59,599 nucleotides of DNA from an uncultured Prevotella sp. (GTDB taxonomy: Bacteria; Bacteroidota; Bacteroidia; Bacteroidales; Bacteroidaceae). Positions within the stretch are counted from its first letter, which is position 1; every line of letters starts with the position of its first letter. The stretch is taken from contig UQRP01000012.1 in NCBI GenBank assembly GCA_900543585.1, positions 1 through 59,599 of the forward strand, written 5' to 3'. Positions 8,459-17,087 of this stretch are shown piece after piece. Position numbers and translations under genes: made by a program. The notes under the pieces are model-generated. The model was not told the DNA's origin. It saw only the letters and a program-made list of their open reading frames with translations, and did not search any database.

Positions 8459-9586
8459 CTATAAAAGGTGATAGGTGCCACCGGCATAGGCCTTGACGAC
8501 CCCTTTCATCTCCAACTGAAAGAGCACAGCCACTACCTTTCCGACAGGCATCGCTGTCTTGACGGCTATGATGTCCTGGCGCAGGTCATTGGTCTGTTTA
8601 AGCACCTCGACGACGCGCTGTTCTTCCGGCGAGAGGTCAGGAAAGAGCTGTCGCTCAATGCCTTGCGACTTAGCAGCCTCCAAGGTTCTGTCAGTGTCCC
8701 AACCCATGGCCTGCACAAAGTCCTGGGCTGAGGTGATCAGTCCGGCGCCACAGTCGCGGATGAGGTTGTTGCAGCCTGCACTATAGGGAGCGCCAACGGG
8801 TCCGGGGAAGGCGAAGACATCGCGGTTATACTCCTTGGCGATGCGTGTGGTGATGAGTCCGCCTCCCTTCGCAGCACTCTCCACGAGGATGGTAGCATCG
8901 CAGATGCCCGCCGTGATACGGTTGCGGCGCACGAAGTTGAGTCTGTCAGGGTTGGAGTGGGTCATATACTCGGTGAGGAGCCCGCCGTGGCCTATCATTG
9001 TGTTGGCGATGTCGCGGTGAGCAGGCGGATAGATGGTATCGAGACCGTGGGCGAGAACGGCAACGGTGTCGAAGCCATTGTCGAGAGCTGCCCGATGAGC
9101 ATGGACGTCGACGCCATAGGCCAGTCCGCTGACGATAAGAACGTCGGGGCAGAGCGCACGCAGGTCAGCAACGAAGTGGCGTATCAGGTCCTCGCCATAG
9201 CGCGTGCAATGGCGCGTGCCCACGATGTTGATGACATGCCGCTGGTTGAGGTCGGCAGAGCCCTTGTAGAAAAGCATCAGCGGCGCGTCGACAGCCTCTT
9301 TGAGACGGTAGGGATAGGCCTCATCGTTGAGACAGAGCGGCGTGATGCCATGGCTGTCGTCATAGGCCAGCTCCTCCTCTACCCTACCCCGCATGACGTC
9401 AATGCTGTTGAGGTCTTCCACAATGCGCTGGGGAAGACCCGGAAACAGCCTGCCTATCTCCTTCCGGCGCTCTATGATGGCCGTAGCCGAGCCGAGATGG
9501 CGATAGAGATCCACCATGACGTTGAGATGGTAATAGCTCAAGCGCGTGAGGATGGCGGTGTTGATGAGCTCGGTAGCGTCAGACAT
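8459..9586 (-). CDS. dprA: DNA-processing protein DprA
   Basis: A protein of 375 residues that in other bacteria loads RecA on incoming single-stranded DNA during natural transformation. A Rossmann-like fold is visible: INIVGTRHCTRYGEDLIRHF, SGLAYGVDVHAHRAAL, VLAHGLDTIYPPAHR, GGLLTEY, FVRRNRITAGICDATILVESAAKGGGLITTRIAKEYNRDVFAFPG. After it comes a C-terminal winged-helix-like tail. The ATG at 9586 is chosen over an upstream reading from 9685, because the extension lies inside the thioesterase gene and lacks homology. The start overlaps the end of the thioesterase gene by 8 bp, indicating a two-gene operon. Confidence 0.93.
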   Translation of the reverse strand: MSDATELINTAILTRLSYYHLNVMVDLYRHLGSATAIIERRKEIGRLFPGLPQRIVEDLNSIDVMRGRVEEELAYDDSHGITPLCLNDEAYPYRLKEAVDAPLMLFYKGSADLNQRHVINIVGTRHCTRYGEDLIRHFVADLRALCPDVLIVSGLAYGVDVHAHRAALDNGFDTVAVLAHGLDTIYPPAHRDIANTMIGHGGLLTEYMTHSNPDRLNFVRRNRITAGICDATILVESAAKGGGLITTRIAKEYNRDVFAFPGPVGAPYSAGCNNLIRDCGAGLITSAQDFVQAMGWDTDRTLEAAKSQGIERQLFPDLSPEEQRVVEVLKQTNDLRQDIIAVKTAMPVGKVVAVLFQLEMKGVVKAYAGGTYHLL

Positions 9587-10001
9587 CTTCTTCAGACTTC
9601 TTGATAACAGGCAGGAAGGCATTGTCATAGTCCTCACTGATACCCAACTTTCCATTGATGAGCGTGACGAGATCCACATCGGCATGGAACGAGAGCTTCA
9701 TATCGGAAGCCCGGTAAATGTCATGCTCGAAGACATAGCGCATACCCTCTTTGCGAAGGTTCATGCACGACACCATCTCGTCATCACACCGCAGGGGCAC
9801 CTTGAACTTCAGTGTCATGCGCGCCACAACGGCATCTACACCCTTGTCGTGGAGGTCGGAGAAGCTCACGTCAAGGCTCCGTAAGAAGCGGTGGCGCGTG
9901 TGCTCGGTATAATGCAGGTAGTTGGCATTGTTGACGATACCCTCGATGTCACACTCATAATCACGCACTTCCATGCGCGTTTGGAAAAGATATTTCTTCA
10001 T
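9579..10001 (-). CDS. Acyl-CoA thioesterase, hotdog fold (YbgC/FadM type)
   Basis: A protein of 140 residues, the typical 4HBT size. The hotdog signature is near the N-terminus: DIEGIVNNANYLHYTEHTRHRFL, with an aspartate in the usual catalytic position, followed by the beta-sheet region MTLKFKVPLRCDDEM. Such enzymes hydrolyse acyl-CoA or acyl-ACP thioesters in the cytoplasm; the natural substrate is unknown. Its last codons overlap the dprA start, so the two are translationally coupled. Its leader is a tandem 14-bp repeat. Confidence 0.88.
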   Translation of the reverse strand: MKKYLFQTRMEVRDYECDIEGIVNNANYLHYTEHTRHRFLRSLDVSFSDLHDKGVDAVVARMTLKFKVPLRCDDEMVSCMNLRKEGMRYVFEHDIYRASDMKLSFHADVDLVTLINGKLGISEDYDNAFLPVIKKSEEDV

Positions 10002-10042
10002 GAATATTCAGTTTTCTATTTATCTATTATTTATACATTACA

Positions 10043-10103
10043 CATTATCCATTATACATTATCCATTATACATTATCCATTACACATTATCCATTACACA
10101 TTA
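10043..10103. repeat. 14-bp tandem repeat (about 4.4 copies)
   Basis: Copies of CATTATCCATTATA or CATTATCCATTACA start at 10043, 10057, 10071 and 10085, with a partial fifth. The array lies between DUF2851 and the thioesterase gene, both minus strand. Read on that strand it provides the TAA stop codon of the DUF2851 gene (10096-10094). Confidence 0.93.
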
Positions 10104-11389
10104 CGTAAGTATTCGTATCCGAACCTGCACCTGAGGCAGTCGCGTCGGTCGCAGTATTCATTCTTCAGCTGTATGAGCGCCTGGCTATCTCCGGCATTCT
10201 CCACGTCGAGTCCGATGTCCTTCCATGTCCTTGTGATATGGTTATCCTCAGCCTTGAGCTGCTCCAAGAAGTCGAAGGCTCTGTCGCAGAGCGTGTCGTC
10301 GAGCTTATGTCGCCCGAAGGCGAAGAGCATAGGCACAACAGTGTTGATAAGCAGGAGGTTGAGAGAAGCCGCGGAGAGGTGCTTCTCGTTGGGTTTGCTC
10401 TCACATCCAAACGCGTAGTGCGTCCGCCAGTAAGGAGTCACCGAGGTAGCCAAGAGATCCTTCACGCTCTTGATATCCTCACACTCAATGAGTTGCGAGA
10501 GGCTCAGCCGTCGTTGGAAATAGAGGTTGGCAAGCTGAGAGATGCGGATATGCGGGAAGTTCTGCGGGCGCAGTCGGAGGAAGCGCCAGCTATGGAAGTC
10601 GATGGGCTGGAGGGAGAACTTATGTGCCAAATAGCGGTATTCGTTGTTCAGTCGGAAGAAATACTCGTCGGTGACAGCCACCTGACGATGTCTCTCTGGA
10701 ATAGACAGCGGGTTGAGGAGTCCTGCCTGACCCATGAAGAAAGCCTCTATCTGGAAGATGTCGTCGCGGTGGTGGCCGACATCGTTGAGTGGAATGCTGA
10801 GCGCCCACTGCTCCATGGCCTCAGCGTTGATGCCAAAGCCGTAGTTACGCGCCATGGTGACGAAGAAGGCAGCCTCCCAGGAACCATTGCAGCGAGCGGC
10901 CCGCCGCTTGATGTCCTCCGTCTTCCGCTCCAGACGCTCCGTCTCCAAGGCACTCATCCACGAATGTTTGGTGAGGCGGGAGAGCGAGGAGATGATGCGG
11001 TAGCAGGGCGGATAGCTGTCGGTCTTGATCAGTTCGTCGTAGTTGCGGCGCACCTGCTCCGGGACCGTCAGCTCCACCTGCGGCGGACGACAGCCGTCAG
11101 CCGTCTCAGCTTGGGTATCAGCGAGTCCCACGACATGGAGGATGACGTTGTTGTAATGTGTGTCCTTTTCGTGACCATGGAGAAACCAGTCGCTGGCCTT
11201 GTCGTGAATCTCCACATTGCCCACCCACAGCTGCCCGTCGATCTTCACTTTGGCGTTGAAGAAATCGGGGCCGGCGTTGCTGTTGTGGAGTCCGGGATCC
11301 AGCACCTCTAAGGCTTGACCGTCGGTGGTCAGCAAGCCATTAACGGGAAAGAGCTTGTGCTTCCAGCAATAATGCAAGAGTTGTTCCAT
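10094..11389 (-). CDS. DUF2851 family protein
   Basis: A protein of 431 residues matching the Bacteroidota-restricted DUF2851 family from recall. It starts LLHYCWKHKLFPVNGLLTTDGQALEVLDPGLHNSNAGPDFFNAKVKIDG, and a middle stretch reads FFVTMARNYGFGINAEAMEQWA. The tail is cysteine-rich with YCDRRDCLRCRFGYEYL. No signal peptide or membrane segment is seen, so it is cytoplasmic; the function is unknown. The early GPDFFNAKVKIDG stretch has acidic residues reminiscent of a nuclease core, but that is a guess. A promoter lies just upstream, and its -33 element falls inside the terminator of the preceding gene. The stop codon is created by the 14-bp tandem repeat. Confidence 0.82.
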   Translation of the reverse strand: MEQLLHYCWKHKLFPVNGLLTTDGQALEVLDPGLHNSNAGPDFFNAKVKIDGQLWVGNVEIHDKASDWFLHGHEKDTHYNNVILHVVGLADTQAETADGCRPPQVELTVPEQVRRNYDELIKTDSYPPCYRIISSLSRLTKHSWMSALETERLERKTEDIKRRAARCNGSWEAAFFVTMARNYGFGINAEAMEQWALSIPLNDVGHHRDDIFQIEAFFMGQAGLLNPLSIPERHRQVAVTDEYFFRLNNEYRYLAHKFSLQPIDFHSWRFLRLRPQNFPHIRISQLANLYFQRRLSLSQLIECEDIKSVKDLLATSVTPYWRTHYAFGCESKPNEKHLSAASLNLLLINTVVPMLFAFGRHKLDDTLCDRAFDFLEQLKAEDNHITRTWKDIGLDVENAGDSQALIQLKNEYCDRRDCLRCRFGYEYLRNV

Positions 11390-11411
11390 GGCAAGGAGAG
11401 TTAGTTAAAGG

Positions 11412-11441
11412 CAAAATTAAGAAAAAATCCCGAACTGCAAA
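11412..11441 (-). promoter_or_regulatory. Promoter of the DUF2851 gene, overlapping a terminator
   Basis: TTTG at 11441-11438, 18 bp, then TAATTTTG at 11419-11412 on the minus strand. The -33 element lies in the loop side of the hairpin at 11422-11460. Confidence 0.55.
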
Positions 11442-11460
11442 GCGCAGTCCGGGATTTTTT
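11422..11460 (-). terminator. Intrinsic terminator of the PCMD lipoprotein/barrel operon
   Basis: An 11-bp stem (AAAAAATCCCG with CGGGATTTTTT), one mismatch, a further 5 bp (ACTGC with GCAGT), and a 5-nt loop. The T-run on the minus strand places the stop about 35 bp after the barrel gene. Confidence 0.85.
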
Positions 11461-11494
11461 TATCTTTTATCTCCTTGCCGCTAAGGGCAGGGCG

Positions 11495-12295
11495 TTAGAA
11501 GGTGTAGCCGAATCCAATGTTCAGGTATAGTGGATGAAGCGTATTTCTCACCGTCGTGAAGTCCTTGCGGAAGATATTGTTGAACGAGTAGGAGAGGTCG
11601 GCATTGACCGAGAAGTGGCGATAAGCGCGCCAGGAGCCGCCTATCTGTGCGCCCCACATCCAACGGCGGAGGTCGCCGTCGAACTCATAGGCTGCGCGGT
11701 TGCCGTCCTTATATTCAATCTTCTCTCCCACCGGCGTGTTGTTGCGAAGATAACCGTCGCTGACATAGCCAGAGAAGTTGCCGTCGAGGCGATAGGAGGC
11801 GAAGAAACCACCACGGGCACGCCAGCGGTCGTTGAAACGATACTCCATATTGAGCGGCATGGTGAGGAAAGTACTGCTGTAGTCAACATGCACAAAGCCA
11901 GTCCAATAGCCAGCCACCCGCTCGTTATCACGGATAATCTCCGTGTGATAGTTCTTCACATCGGCATTGATCTTCATGGCTTTGTCCTCAACGCCAATCG
12001 CTAAGGAAGTGCCCCACTTGCGGTCAGCATCCCACCATTTGATGACCTTTCCCTGAAGCATGGTGTTGAAGCCCGGGTTGTATTTGGTCACCTTGCGCAC
12101 TTCGCGCGGCATACCGAGAGGTGTGGCGCCACCGATGTTGATACCAGCATTGAGCTGCCACTCCCAACCCTGAGAGGTCATGAGACGAAGGTTGCTGTCA
12201 CGCTCACCGACAGCGTTCTGGGCCAAGGCCGGAGCTACGAAAGCCACTGATAATAAAGTGGCTGCAAAGATATTCTTTATAGACATGCTGTTCAT
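11495..12295 (-). CDS. Outer-membrane beta-barrel protein, function unknown
   Basis: A protein of 266 residues with a cleavable signal peptide (FAATLLSVAFVAPALA-Q). The mature part alternates polar and aromatic residues in amphipathic strands (WEWQLNAGINIGG, YHTEIIRDNERVAGYWTGFVHVDY, FSVNADLSYSF) and ends in a C-terminal phenylalanine (LNIGFGYTF), the signal used by the BAM machinery. It resembles the small OMP beta-barrel families of Bacteroidota, but I do not recognise a specific member. It starts 6 bp after the PCMD lipoprotein gene, so both are one operon, perhaps forming a surface complex. Two ATGs (12295 and 12286) are possible starts. Confidence 0.75.
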   Translation of the reverse strand: MNSMSIKNIFAATLLSVAFVAPALAQNAVGERDSNLRLMTSQGWEWQLNAGINIGGATPLGMPREVRKVTKYNPGFNTMLQGKVIKWWDADRKWGTSLAIGVEDKAMKINADVKNYHTEIIRDNERVAGYWTGFVHVDYSSTFLTMPLNMEYRFNDRWRARGGFFASYRLDGNFSGYVSDGYLRNNTPVGEKIEYKDGNRAAYEFDGDLRRWMWGAQIGGSWRAYRHFSVNADLSYSFNNIFRKDFTTVRNTLHPLYLNIGFGYTF

Positions 12296-12301
12296 TGTTG
12301 T

Positions 12302-13498
12302 TTAATAATTGAGGTGGAACTCATCAACGTAGAGGGTACTGCCTATAGCGCCCTCAAAGGTGGCACCATCAGCACTCGACGACATGACGATAGCGATGTT
12401 ATACAGTCCATTGGCTAACTTCTGCGGGTCAATAGTCTTACCATTCTGCTGCTCGAAAGGCACCTCGAAGTGCACCCAGTCGTTGCCCACGACATGGTCC
12501 TTCACTTCAGCACGGAGCACGATATTCTTGGATGTAGAGATTGTGTGACCGTCCAGATAAGGTTCATCTTTCGTTACCTCATAGACAACAGCGTAGATGG
12601 CGAAGTCATCAGTGCGGCCAGGAACCTCCACAGTACCATTCTTATCAGCGTTAAGCTTCAGGAATGTCTTGCCCGGCTGGTATTTATAGTATCCGCTCAA
12701 GGACTTCGGCGCCGTATTGCGCAAGGGCACACCAAAGTGTGTAGAAGCCGGCATGTCAGACATATCTACAGCAAAAGAACCTAAGAATAGATTACCTGCT
12801 GCAAGCGGTGCACCAAACATAGCCCCCAAAGAGCCGGTAGAGATGGTTGTCAACTTGGCACACTTGCCACTCACACCGCCATCCGCCTGACAGGTAGGAT
12901 ATGCCGAGGCATCATTGGCGTTTCCTCCTGTCATCGCCAGCGTAATCATGGAGCCGGCATTGCCACTACCCCAGTCGATAACCTGTCCAGCTACCGTCTC
13001 ATAGAAGATTTGGAAATAATTCTTCTCATCATTCACGTAATAATGAACGTTGTCGAAATGGAAGTCGGAAGGTGTAGCGTTGTTGACGATGTTGACCGTA
13101 TAGGTCTTCTTCCACTTGCCGTCCTGCGAGGTCACCGTATAAGTCTGGGGAATAGCCTTAAAGACCTTAACGGTGTCATCCTCATAAGTGAGAGGATCTT
13201 GGAAGAAGCTGTCGTGAGCCGTGAAGAACTGGCGCTTGGTGCCAGAAGCCGGTTCTATCGTAGCGCCTTCCGTGAGCGTGAACTCTGGAGCCAAAATGCT
13301 GTCGCCTGTATTGGCATAAAGAATGATGTCGTTGTTGTTGATGACCGGATAGCGAATCAGCGGGGAGTTTTCTCCGAGAGAGACACCGGTGATGTCGGCC
13401 TCAGCATTCAGAGCCTCTTCCTTGATACAAGATGAAAGGGAAGTCAGCGCCACGAATGCCACGAACATGGCCTTTCCGAGGAATGTTAATCTTTTCAT
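12302..13498 (-). CDS. PCMD-domain surface lipoprotein
   Basis: A protein of 398 residues from the ATG at 13498; the longer ORF start at 13528 lies in the promoter. The lipoprotein signal ends SLSS-C (Cys24), followed by IKEE, a surface-export type tail. The middle has an Ig-like region with YTVTSQDGKWKKTYTVNIV. The C-terminal half fits the putative carbohydrate-metabolism (PCMD) domain: FHFDNVHYY, LSGYYKYQPGK, GRTDDFAIYAVVYEV, LYVDEFHLNY. Such proteins are common surface glycan-binding candidates in Bacteroidota. The next gene is an outer-membrane barrel 6 bp downstream. The promoter has TTG, 20 bp, TAACTTTG. Confidence 0.82.
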   Translation of the reverse strand: MKRLTFLGKAMFVAFVALTSLSSCIKEEALNAEADITGVSLGENSPLIRYPVINNNDIILYANTGDSILAPEFTLTEGATIEPASGTKRQFFTAHDSFFQDPLTYEDDTVKVFKAIPQTYTVTSQDGKWKKTYTVNIVNNATPSDFHFDNVHYYVNDEKNYFQIFYETVAGQVIDWGSGNAGSMITLAMTGGNANDASAYPTCQADGGVSGKCAKLTTISTGSLGAMFGAPLAAGNLFLGSFAVDMSDMPASTHFGVPLRNTAPKSLSGYYKYQPGKTFLKLNADKNGTVEVPGRTDDFAIYAVVYEVTKDEPYLDGHTISTSKNIVLRAEVKDHVVGNDWVHFEVPFEQQNGKTIDPQKLANGLYNIAIVMSSSADGATFEGAIGSTLYVDEFHLNY

Positions 13499-13525
13499 AA
13501 AATAAATACAATCTTTTAACAATGG

Positions 13526-13556
13526 CAAAGTTACGCTTATTTCCGCTATTAGACAA
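13526..13556 (-). promoter_or_regulatory. Promoter of the PCMD lipoprotein operon
   Basis: Minus strand: TTG at 13556-13554, 20 bp, TAACTTTG at 13533-13526, with the ATG 28 bp further on. Confidence 0.65.
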
Positions 13557-13659
13557 TAAAAACGACGGATAAACCAATAAAAAAGGCGTTTAGAGGGAGC
13601 AAATGAGAGAATTTTAATAAATTAAGTTGTTATCAATCCCCTCTTTGCCACAAAATAAG

Positions 13660-13667
13660 TAATTTTG
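13660..13667 (+). promoter_or_regulatory. -7 box for dapB operon
   Basis: TAATTTTG on the plus strand, 70 bp before the dapB ATG. No clear -33 TTTG is seen at the usual distance. Confidence 0.5.
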
Positions 13668-13737
13668 CAGATGTTGCGGCCGTATGGAGCTACAGCTGCA
13701 CGCCAAGCAACGAAACGACTTATCAAAAAACATAAAT

Positions 13738-14493
13738 ATGAAGATAGCATTAATAGGCTATGGCAAGATGGGCCACATGATAGAGCAGATCGCGCTGGAT
13801 CGTGGCCACGAGATTGTGTGCAAGATTGATGTCAACAACCCTGAGGCTTTCGACAGCGCGGAGTTTGCCTCCGCCGATGTGGCTATAGAGTTCACCAACC
13901 CTACCGCCGCCTACGGCAACTACCTGAAGGCGTTCAAGCATAATGTGAAGGTCGTCTCCGGCTCTACGGGGTGGATGAAAGACCACAAGGCGGAAGTTGA
14001 AGCCCTCTGCAAGGACGGCAAGCAGACGCTCTTCTGGGCCAGCAACTTCTCGGTGGGTGTTGCCATTTTCCAGGCTGTGAACAAGAAGTTGGCCGAGATT
14101 ATGAACAACTTCCCACAGTATGACGTCCGCGAGACGGAGACCCACCATATCCACAAGCTCGACGCCCCCTCCGGCACCGCCATCACCCTTGCCGAGGACA
14201 TCGTGGAACGACTCGACCGTAAGAAAGACTGGAAGATGGGCACCACGACCTGGGACGACGGACATGTCGACGGCTCTGAAGAGCACGCCGCTGACGAACT
14301 GCTCATCAACAGCATCCGCCATGACGAGGTGCCCGGTATACACACCATCGACTACGACTCCGAGGCCGACGAGATCACCATCACCCACAGCGCCCACTCA
14401 CGCAAGGGCTTCGCCTTAGGCGCCGTTCTCGCTGCCGAATACACCAAGGACCATACCGGCCTGCTGACGACATCGGATCTGTTCAAGTTCTAA
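13738..14493 (+). CDS. dapB: 4-hydroxy-tetrahydrodipicolinate reductase
   Basis: A protein of 251 residues that reduces hydroxy-tetrahydrodipicolinate with NAD(P)H in the lysine and meso-diaminopimelate pathway. It has the nucleotide-binding start KIALIGYGKMGHMIE, the STGW and NFSVGV segments, and the active-site block ETHHIHKLDAPSGTA with the catalytic histidine and lysine. The ATG at 13738 starts directly at the Rossmann strand; an upstream reading from 13684 adds 18 residues without homology. lepB follows after 13 bp, so dapB heads a four-gene plus-strand operon ending with the WbqC gene. Confidence 0.96.
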   Translation: MKIALIGYGKMGHMIEQIALDRGHEIVCKIDVNNPEAFDSAEFASADVAIEFTNPTAAYGNYLKAFKHNVKVVSGSTGWMKDHKAEVEALCKDGKQTLFWASNFSVGVAIFQAVNKKLAEIMNNFPQYDVRETETHHIHKLDAPSGTAITLAEDIVERLDRKKDWKMGTTTWDDGHVDGSEEHAADELLINSIRHDEVPGIHTIDYDSEADEITITHSAHSRKGFALGAVLAAEYTKDHTGLLTTSDLFKF

Positions 14494-14506
14494 GCTTCAA
14501 GCAATT

Positions 14507-15979
14507 ATGATAGACAAAGAAAAAGCACAACTCAACATGAAGAAGCAGTGGCTGAAGTTCGGCGCTGCCTTCTTCTGCTATATCCTCTTTCTGATATGGG
14601 TGCAGCCACAGACCATCTCCGGCTGGATTCTTACCATTCTCGGCGCACTCTTCCTCCTTGACGTCTATGTCACGAAGAAGGTGCGGTGGCAGTGGTGGAA
14701 AGACTCCGACAGCATGGTGCGCTTCATCATGAGCTGGGTCGACGCCCTCGTCTTCGCACTCGTTGCCGTCTATTTCATCAACCTCTTCCTCTTCCAGAAC
14801 TTCGTCATCCCCTCGTCGTCCTTGGAGAAGAGCCTCCTCACCGGCGACTATCTCTTCGTCTCTAAGGTCAGCTACGGTCCCCGAATTCCCGAGACGCCGC
14901 TGACGATGCCGCTGACACAACACACCCTGCCCATCATCAACACCAAGAGCTACATCGAGTGGCCACACTGGGACTACCGCCGCATGAAAGGCTTGGGAAA
15001 GGTGAAGCTCAACGACATCGTCGTCTTCAACTACCCTGCCGGTGACACCATCGTCACCGAAGACCGCTACCAGGCGAGCGACTACTACGACATGGTCTAC
15101 TCCTTCGGTCAGGAGCTCTACCAGCAGAGCACGCCGACTCCCGTCAACCCGCAGAACCTGAACAAGCAGGAGCAGTGGGACTACTTCAACATGCTTTACG
15201 CCTTAGGACGTAACTACATCGTCAACCATCCCAATGACTATGGCTCTATCGACCACCGGCCTACCGACCGCCAGGAGAACTACGTCAAGCGCTGCGTCGG
15301 CCTGCCCGGACAGACCTTGCAGATAAAGAACCGCATCGTCTACCTCGACGGCAAGCCCAACAAGGAGCCTGACAACGTGCAGTACTCCTACTACGTAAAG
15401 CTTGCCACCGACCATATCCCCGACGATGTCCTCAAGGAGCTCAACATCTCCATGGAAGACCTCACCACACTCAACCAGTTCGGCTACATGCCACTGACAA
15501 AACGCGCTGTGGCCTACCTCTCCAAGCGTAAGGACCTGGTGAAGAGCATCAAGCTCAATACCGATGCCGCTCCGTCCATCAGCCTCTACCCGCATAATAT
15601 GGTCAAGAACTGGACCGTCGACAACTACGGCCCTATCTGGATTCCTAAGAAGGGTGCCACGGTGAAGCTGAACCTGAGCAACATCGCCATCTACGACCGC
15701 CCCATCCGCGTCTATGAAGGCAACGACCTCAAGGTCAAGAACGGACAGATATATATCAACGGCCGTCTGGCACACAGCTACACCTTCAAGATGGACTACT
15801 ACTGGATGATGGGCGACAACCGCCACAACAGTGCCGACTCCCGTTACTGGGGCTTCGTGCCCGAAGACCATATCGTGGGCAAGCCTATCTTCATCTGGTG
15901 GAGCTCCGACCCCGACCGCAAGGGCTTCAACGGGGTGAGATGGAACCGACTCTTCAAGATGGTAGACAATATCAAATAA
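14507..15979 (+). CDS. lepB: Signal peptidase I (long Bacteroidota form)
   Basis: A protein of 490 residues, much longer than the E. coli enzyme, as is usual for Bacteroidota. It has hydrophobic segments near residues 19-53 and 80-97. The catalytic serine box is IPSSSLE (residues 101-107, nucleophile probably Ser105), and the lysine general base is Lys261 in ENYVKRCVGLPGQ. The later box is YWMMGDNRHNSADSRYWGFVPEDHIVGKP. A large insertion of about 130 residues separates the serine and lysine boxes, and another separates the lysine box from the GDNR box. It cleaves signal peptides at the outer face of the inner membrane. It is followed after 3 bp by a small relative lacking catalytic residues. 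Confidence 0.94.
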   Translation: MIDKEKAQLNMKKQWLKFGAAFFCYILFLIWVQPQTISGWILTILGALFLLDVYVTKKVRWQWWKDSDSMVRFIMSWVDALVFALVAVYFINLFLFQNFVIPSSSLEKSLLTGDYLFVSKVSYGPRIPETPLTMPLTQHTLPIINTKSYIEWPHWDYRRMKGLGKVKLNDIVVFNYPAGDTIVTEDRYQASDYYDMVYSFGQELYQQSTPTPVNPQNLNKQEQWDYFNMLYALGRNYIVNHPNDYGSIDHRPTDRQENYVKRCVGLPGQTLQIKNRIVYLDGKPNKEPDNVQYSYYVKLATDHIPDDVLKELNISMEDLTTLNQFGYMPLTKRAVAYLSKRKDLVKSIKLNTDAAPSISLYPHNMVKNWTVDNYGPIWIPKKGATVKLNLSNIAIYDRPIRVYEGNDLKVKNGQIYINGRLAHSYTFKMDYYWMMGDNRHNSADSRYWGFVPEDHIVGKPIFIWWSSDPDRKGFNGVRWNRLFKMVDNIK

Positions 15980-15982
15980 TAC

Positions 15983-16414
15983 GTGAGACAATTTCTGAAA
16001 TTCTTCATAGCGCTCTGTGTGGCCACCATCATCGTGCTGGCCATCAGAGCCTTTGCTTTCACCATATACTCCTCGCCGGTAACCATCGGCCACACGCTGC
16101 GAAGCGGTGAGAAGGTTGTGGTGAACAAGCTCTGCCGTAGCCGGGAATTTCAGAAAGGAGAACTCATCATCTTTACCGACAGCGGCGAGGCCCCGGGCTA
16201 TGCCATCATCGGCCCGCCGCAGTCGTTGGGGATGGTCATCGCCGTACCTGGCGACACCATCACCGTCAGGAAGCAGCGCTACCGCATCCCATACCGTTGT
16301 TGCGACCGCTGCCAGTGCCAGGACTGCAAACTCTATCTCGTAGATACAGGCTACGCACAATGCCTGGTGCACAAACATCAAGTCGTGGGAAAGGCAAGGC
16401 GCCTCTTCCGCTGA
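15983..16414 (+). CDS. Signal-peptidase-like membrane protein lacking catalytic residues, cysteine-rich
   Basis: A protein of 143 residues starting at a GTG 3 bp after lepB. It has one N-terminal membrane segment (residues 7-29) and then the S26 order of boxes in degraded form. The serine box IPSGSMxPTL is replaced by SSPVTIGHTL, with Thr34 where the serine should be. KGELIIF matches box C, and SLGMVIAVPGDTI matches the lysine box with Gly83 in place of lysine. The GDNR box is missing. Instead there is a cysteine cluster, C106 C107 C110 C112 C115, with C127, H130 and H132 later. It therefore looks like a non-catalytic partner of LepB, perhaps metal-binding or disulfide-bonded in the periplasm; this role is inference. 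Confidence 0.72.
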   Translation: MRQFLKFFIALCVATIIVLAIRAFAFTIYSSPVTIGHTLRSGEKVVVNKLCRSREFQKGELIIFTDSGEAPGYAIIGPPQSLGMVIAVPGDTITVRKQRYRIPYRCCDRCQCQDCKLYLVDTGYAQCLVHKHQVVGKARRLFR

Positions 16415-16443
16415 CTTTTCACTAACTCGCTACCCGGAACGAA

Positions 16444-17076
16444 ATGTCTACAGCACTACTCTCCACTACCTATTTCGGCCCTATACAGTGGTATCAGAAG
16501 CTGAACCGCTATGACACGTGTCTCATAGAGCAGCACGACCACTTTCTCAAACAGACTTACCGCAACCGCTGCATCATCGCCACCACCCAGGGCTTGCAAG
16601 CCCTCACTGTCCCTGTGGAGAGCCCACAAGGGCTGCGTATCGACAAGACGGAGATGAAAGATGTGCGCATCTCCGACCATGGCGCCTGGCGTCATCTCCA
16701 CTGGCAGGCCTTGCAGTCGGCCTATGGCGAGAGCCCTTTCTTCGAGTTCTATGCCGATGACCTGCACCCTTTCTTTGAGAAACGGTGGAATTTCCTTCTC
16801 GACTTCAACATGGCCATCACTGAGACGATGTGTGAGTTGCTCGACATACAGCCCAAGATAGAGCTGACCACAGCGTTCATCGCCAAGCCAGAGGAGGTAA
16901 ACGATACGACGGAGGACTTCCGCTCCGTCATCCGTCCGAAGCATCCCCTCCCCGACCCCACCTTTGCGCCTGCCCCGTATTATCAAGTTTATAAGGAGAA
17001 ATATGGTTTCCAGCCCAATCTCTCCATCCTCGACCTGCTTTTCAACGAGGGCAACGAGGCCGTGCTGTTTCTGTAG
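16444..17076 (+). CDS. WbqC family protein
   Basis: A protein of 210 residues with the WbqC-like pattern: start ALLSTTYFGPIQWYQKL, then EQHDHFLKQTYRNRCIIATTQGLQALTVPV, WRHLHWQALQSAYGESPFFEFYADDL and NEGNEAVLFL at the end. WbqC proteins occur in polysaccharide loci and elsewhere; their reaction is not established. No signal peptide, so probably cytoplasmic. It is the last gene of the dapB-lepB group, 29 bp after the small S26-like gene, and its stop is only 11 bp from the convergent DUF6377 gene. Confidence 0.88.
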   Translation: MSTALLSTTYFGPIQWYQKLNRYDTCLIEQHDHFLKQTYRNRCIIATTQGLQALTVPVESPQGLRIDKTEMKDVRISDHGAWRHLHWQALQSAYGESPFFEFYADDLHPFFEKRWNFLLDFNMAITETMCELLDIQPKIELTTAFIAKPEEVNDTTEDFRSVIRPKHPLPDPTFAPAPYYQVYKEKYGFQPNLSILDLLFNEGNEAVLFL

Positions 17077-17087
17077 AACATTACCAC

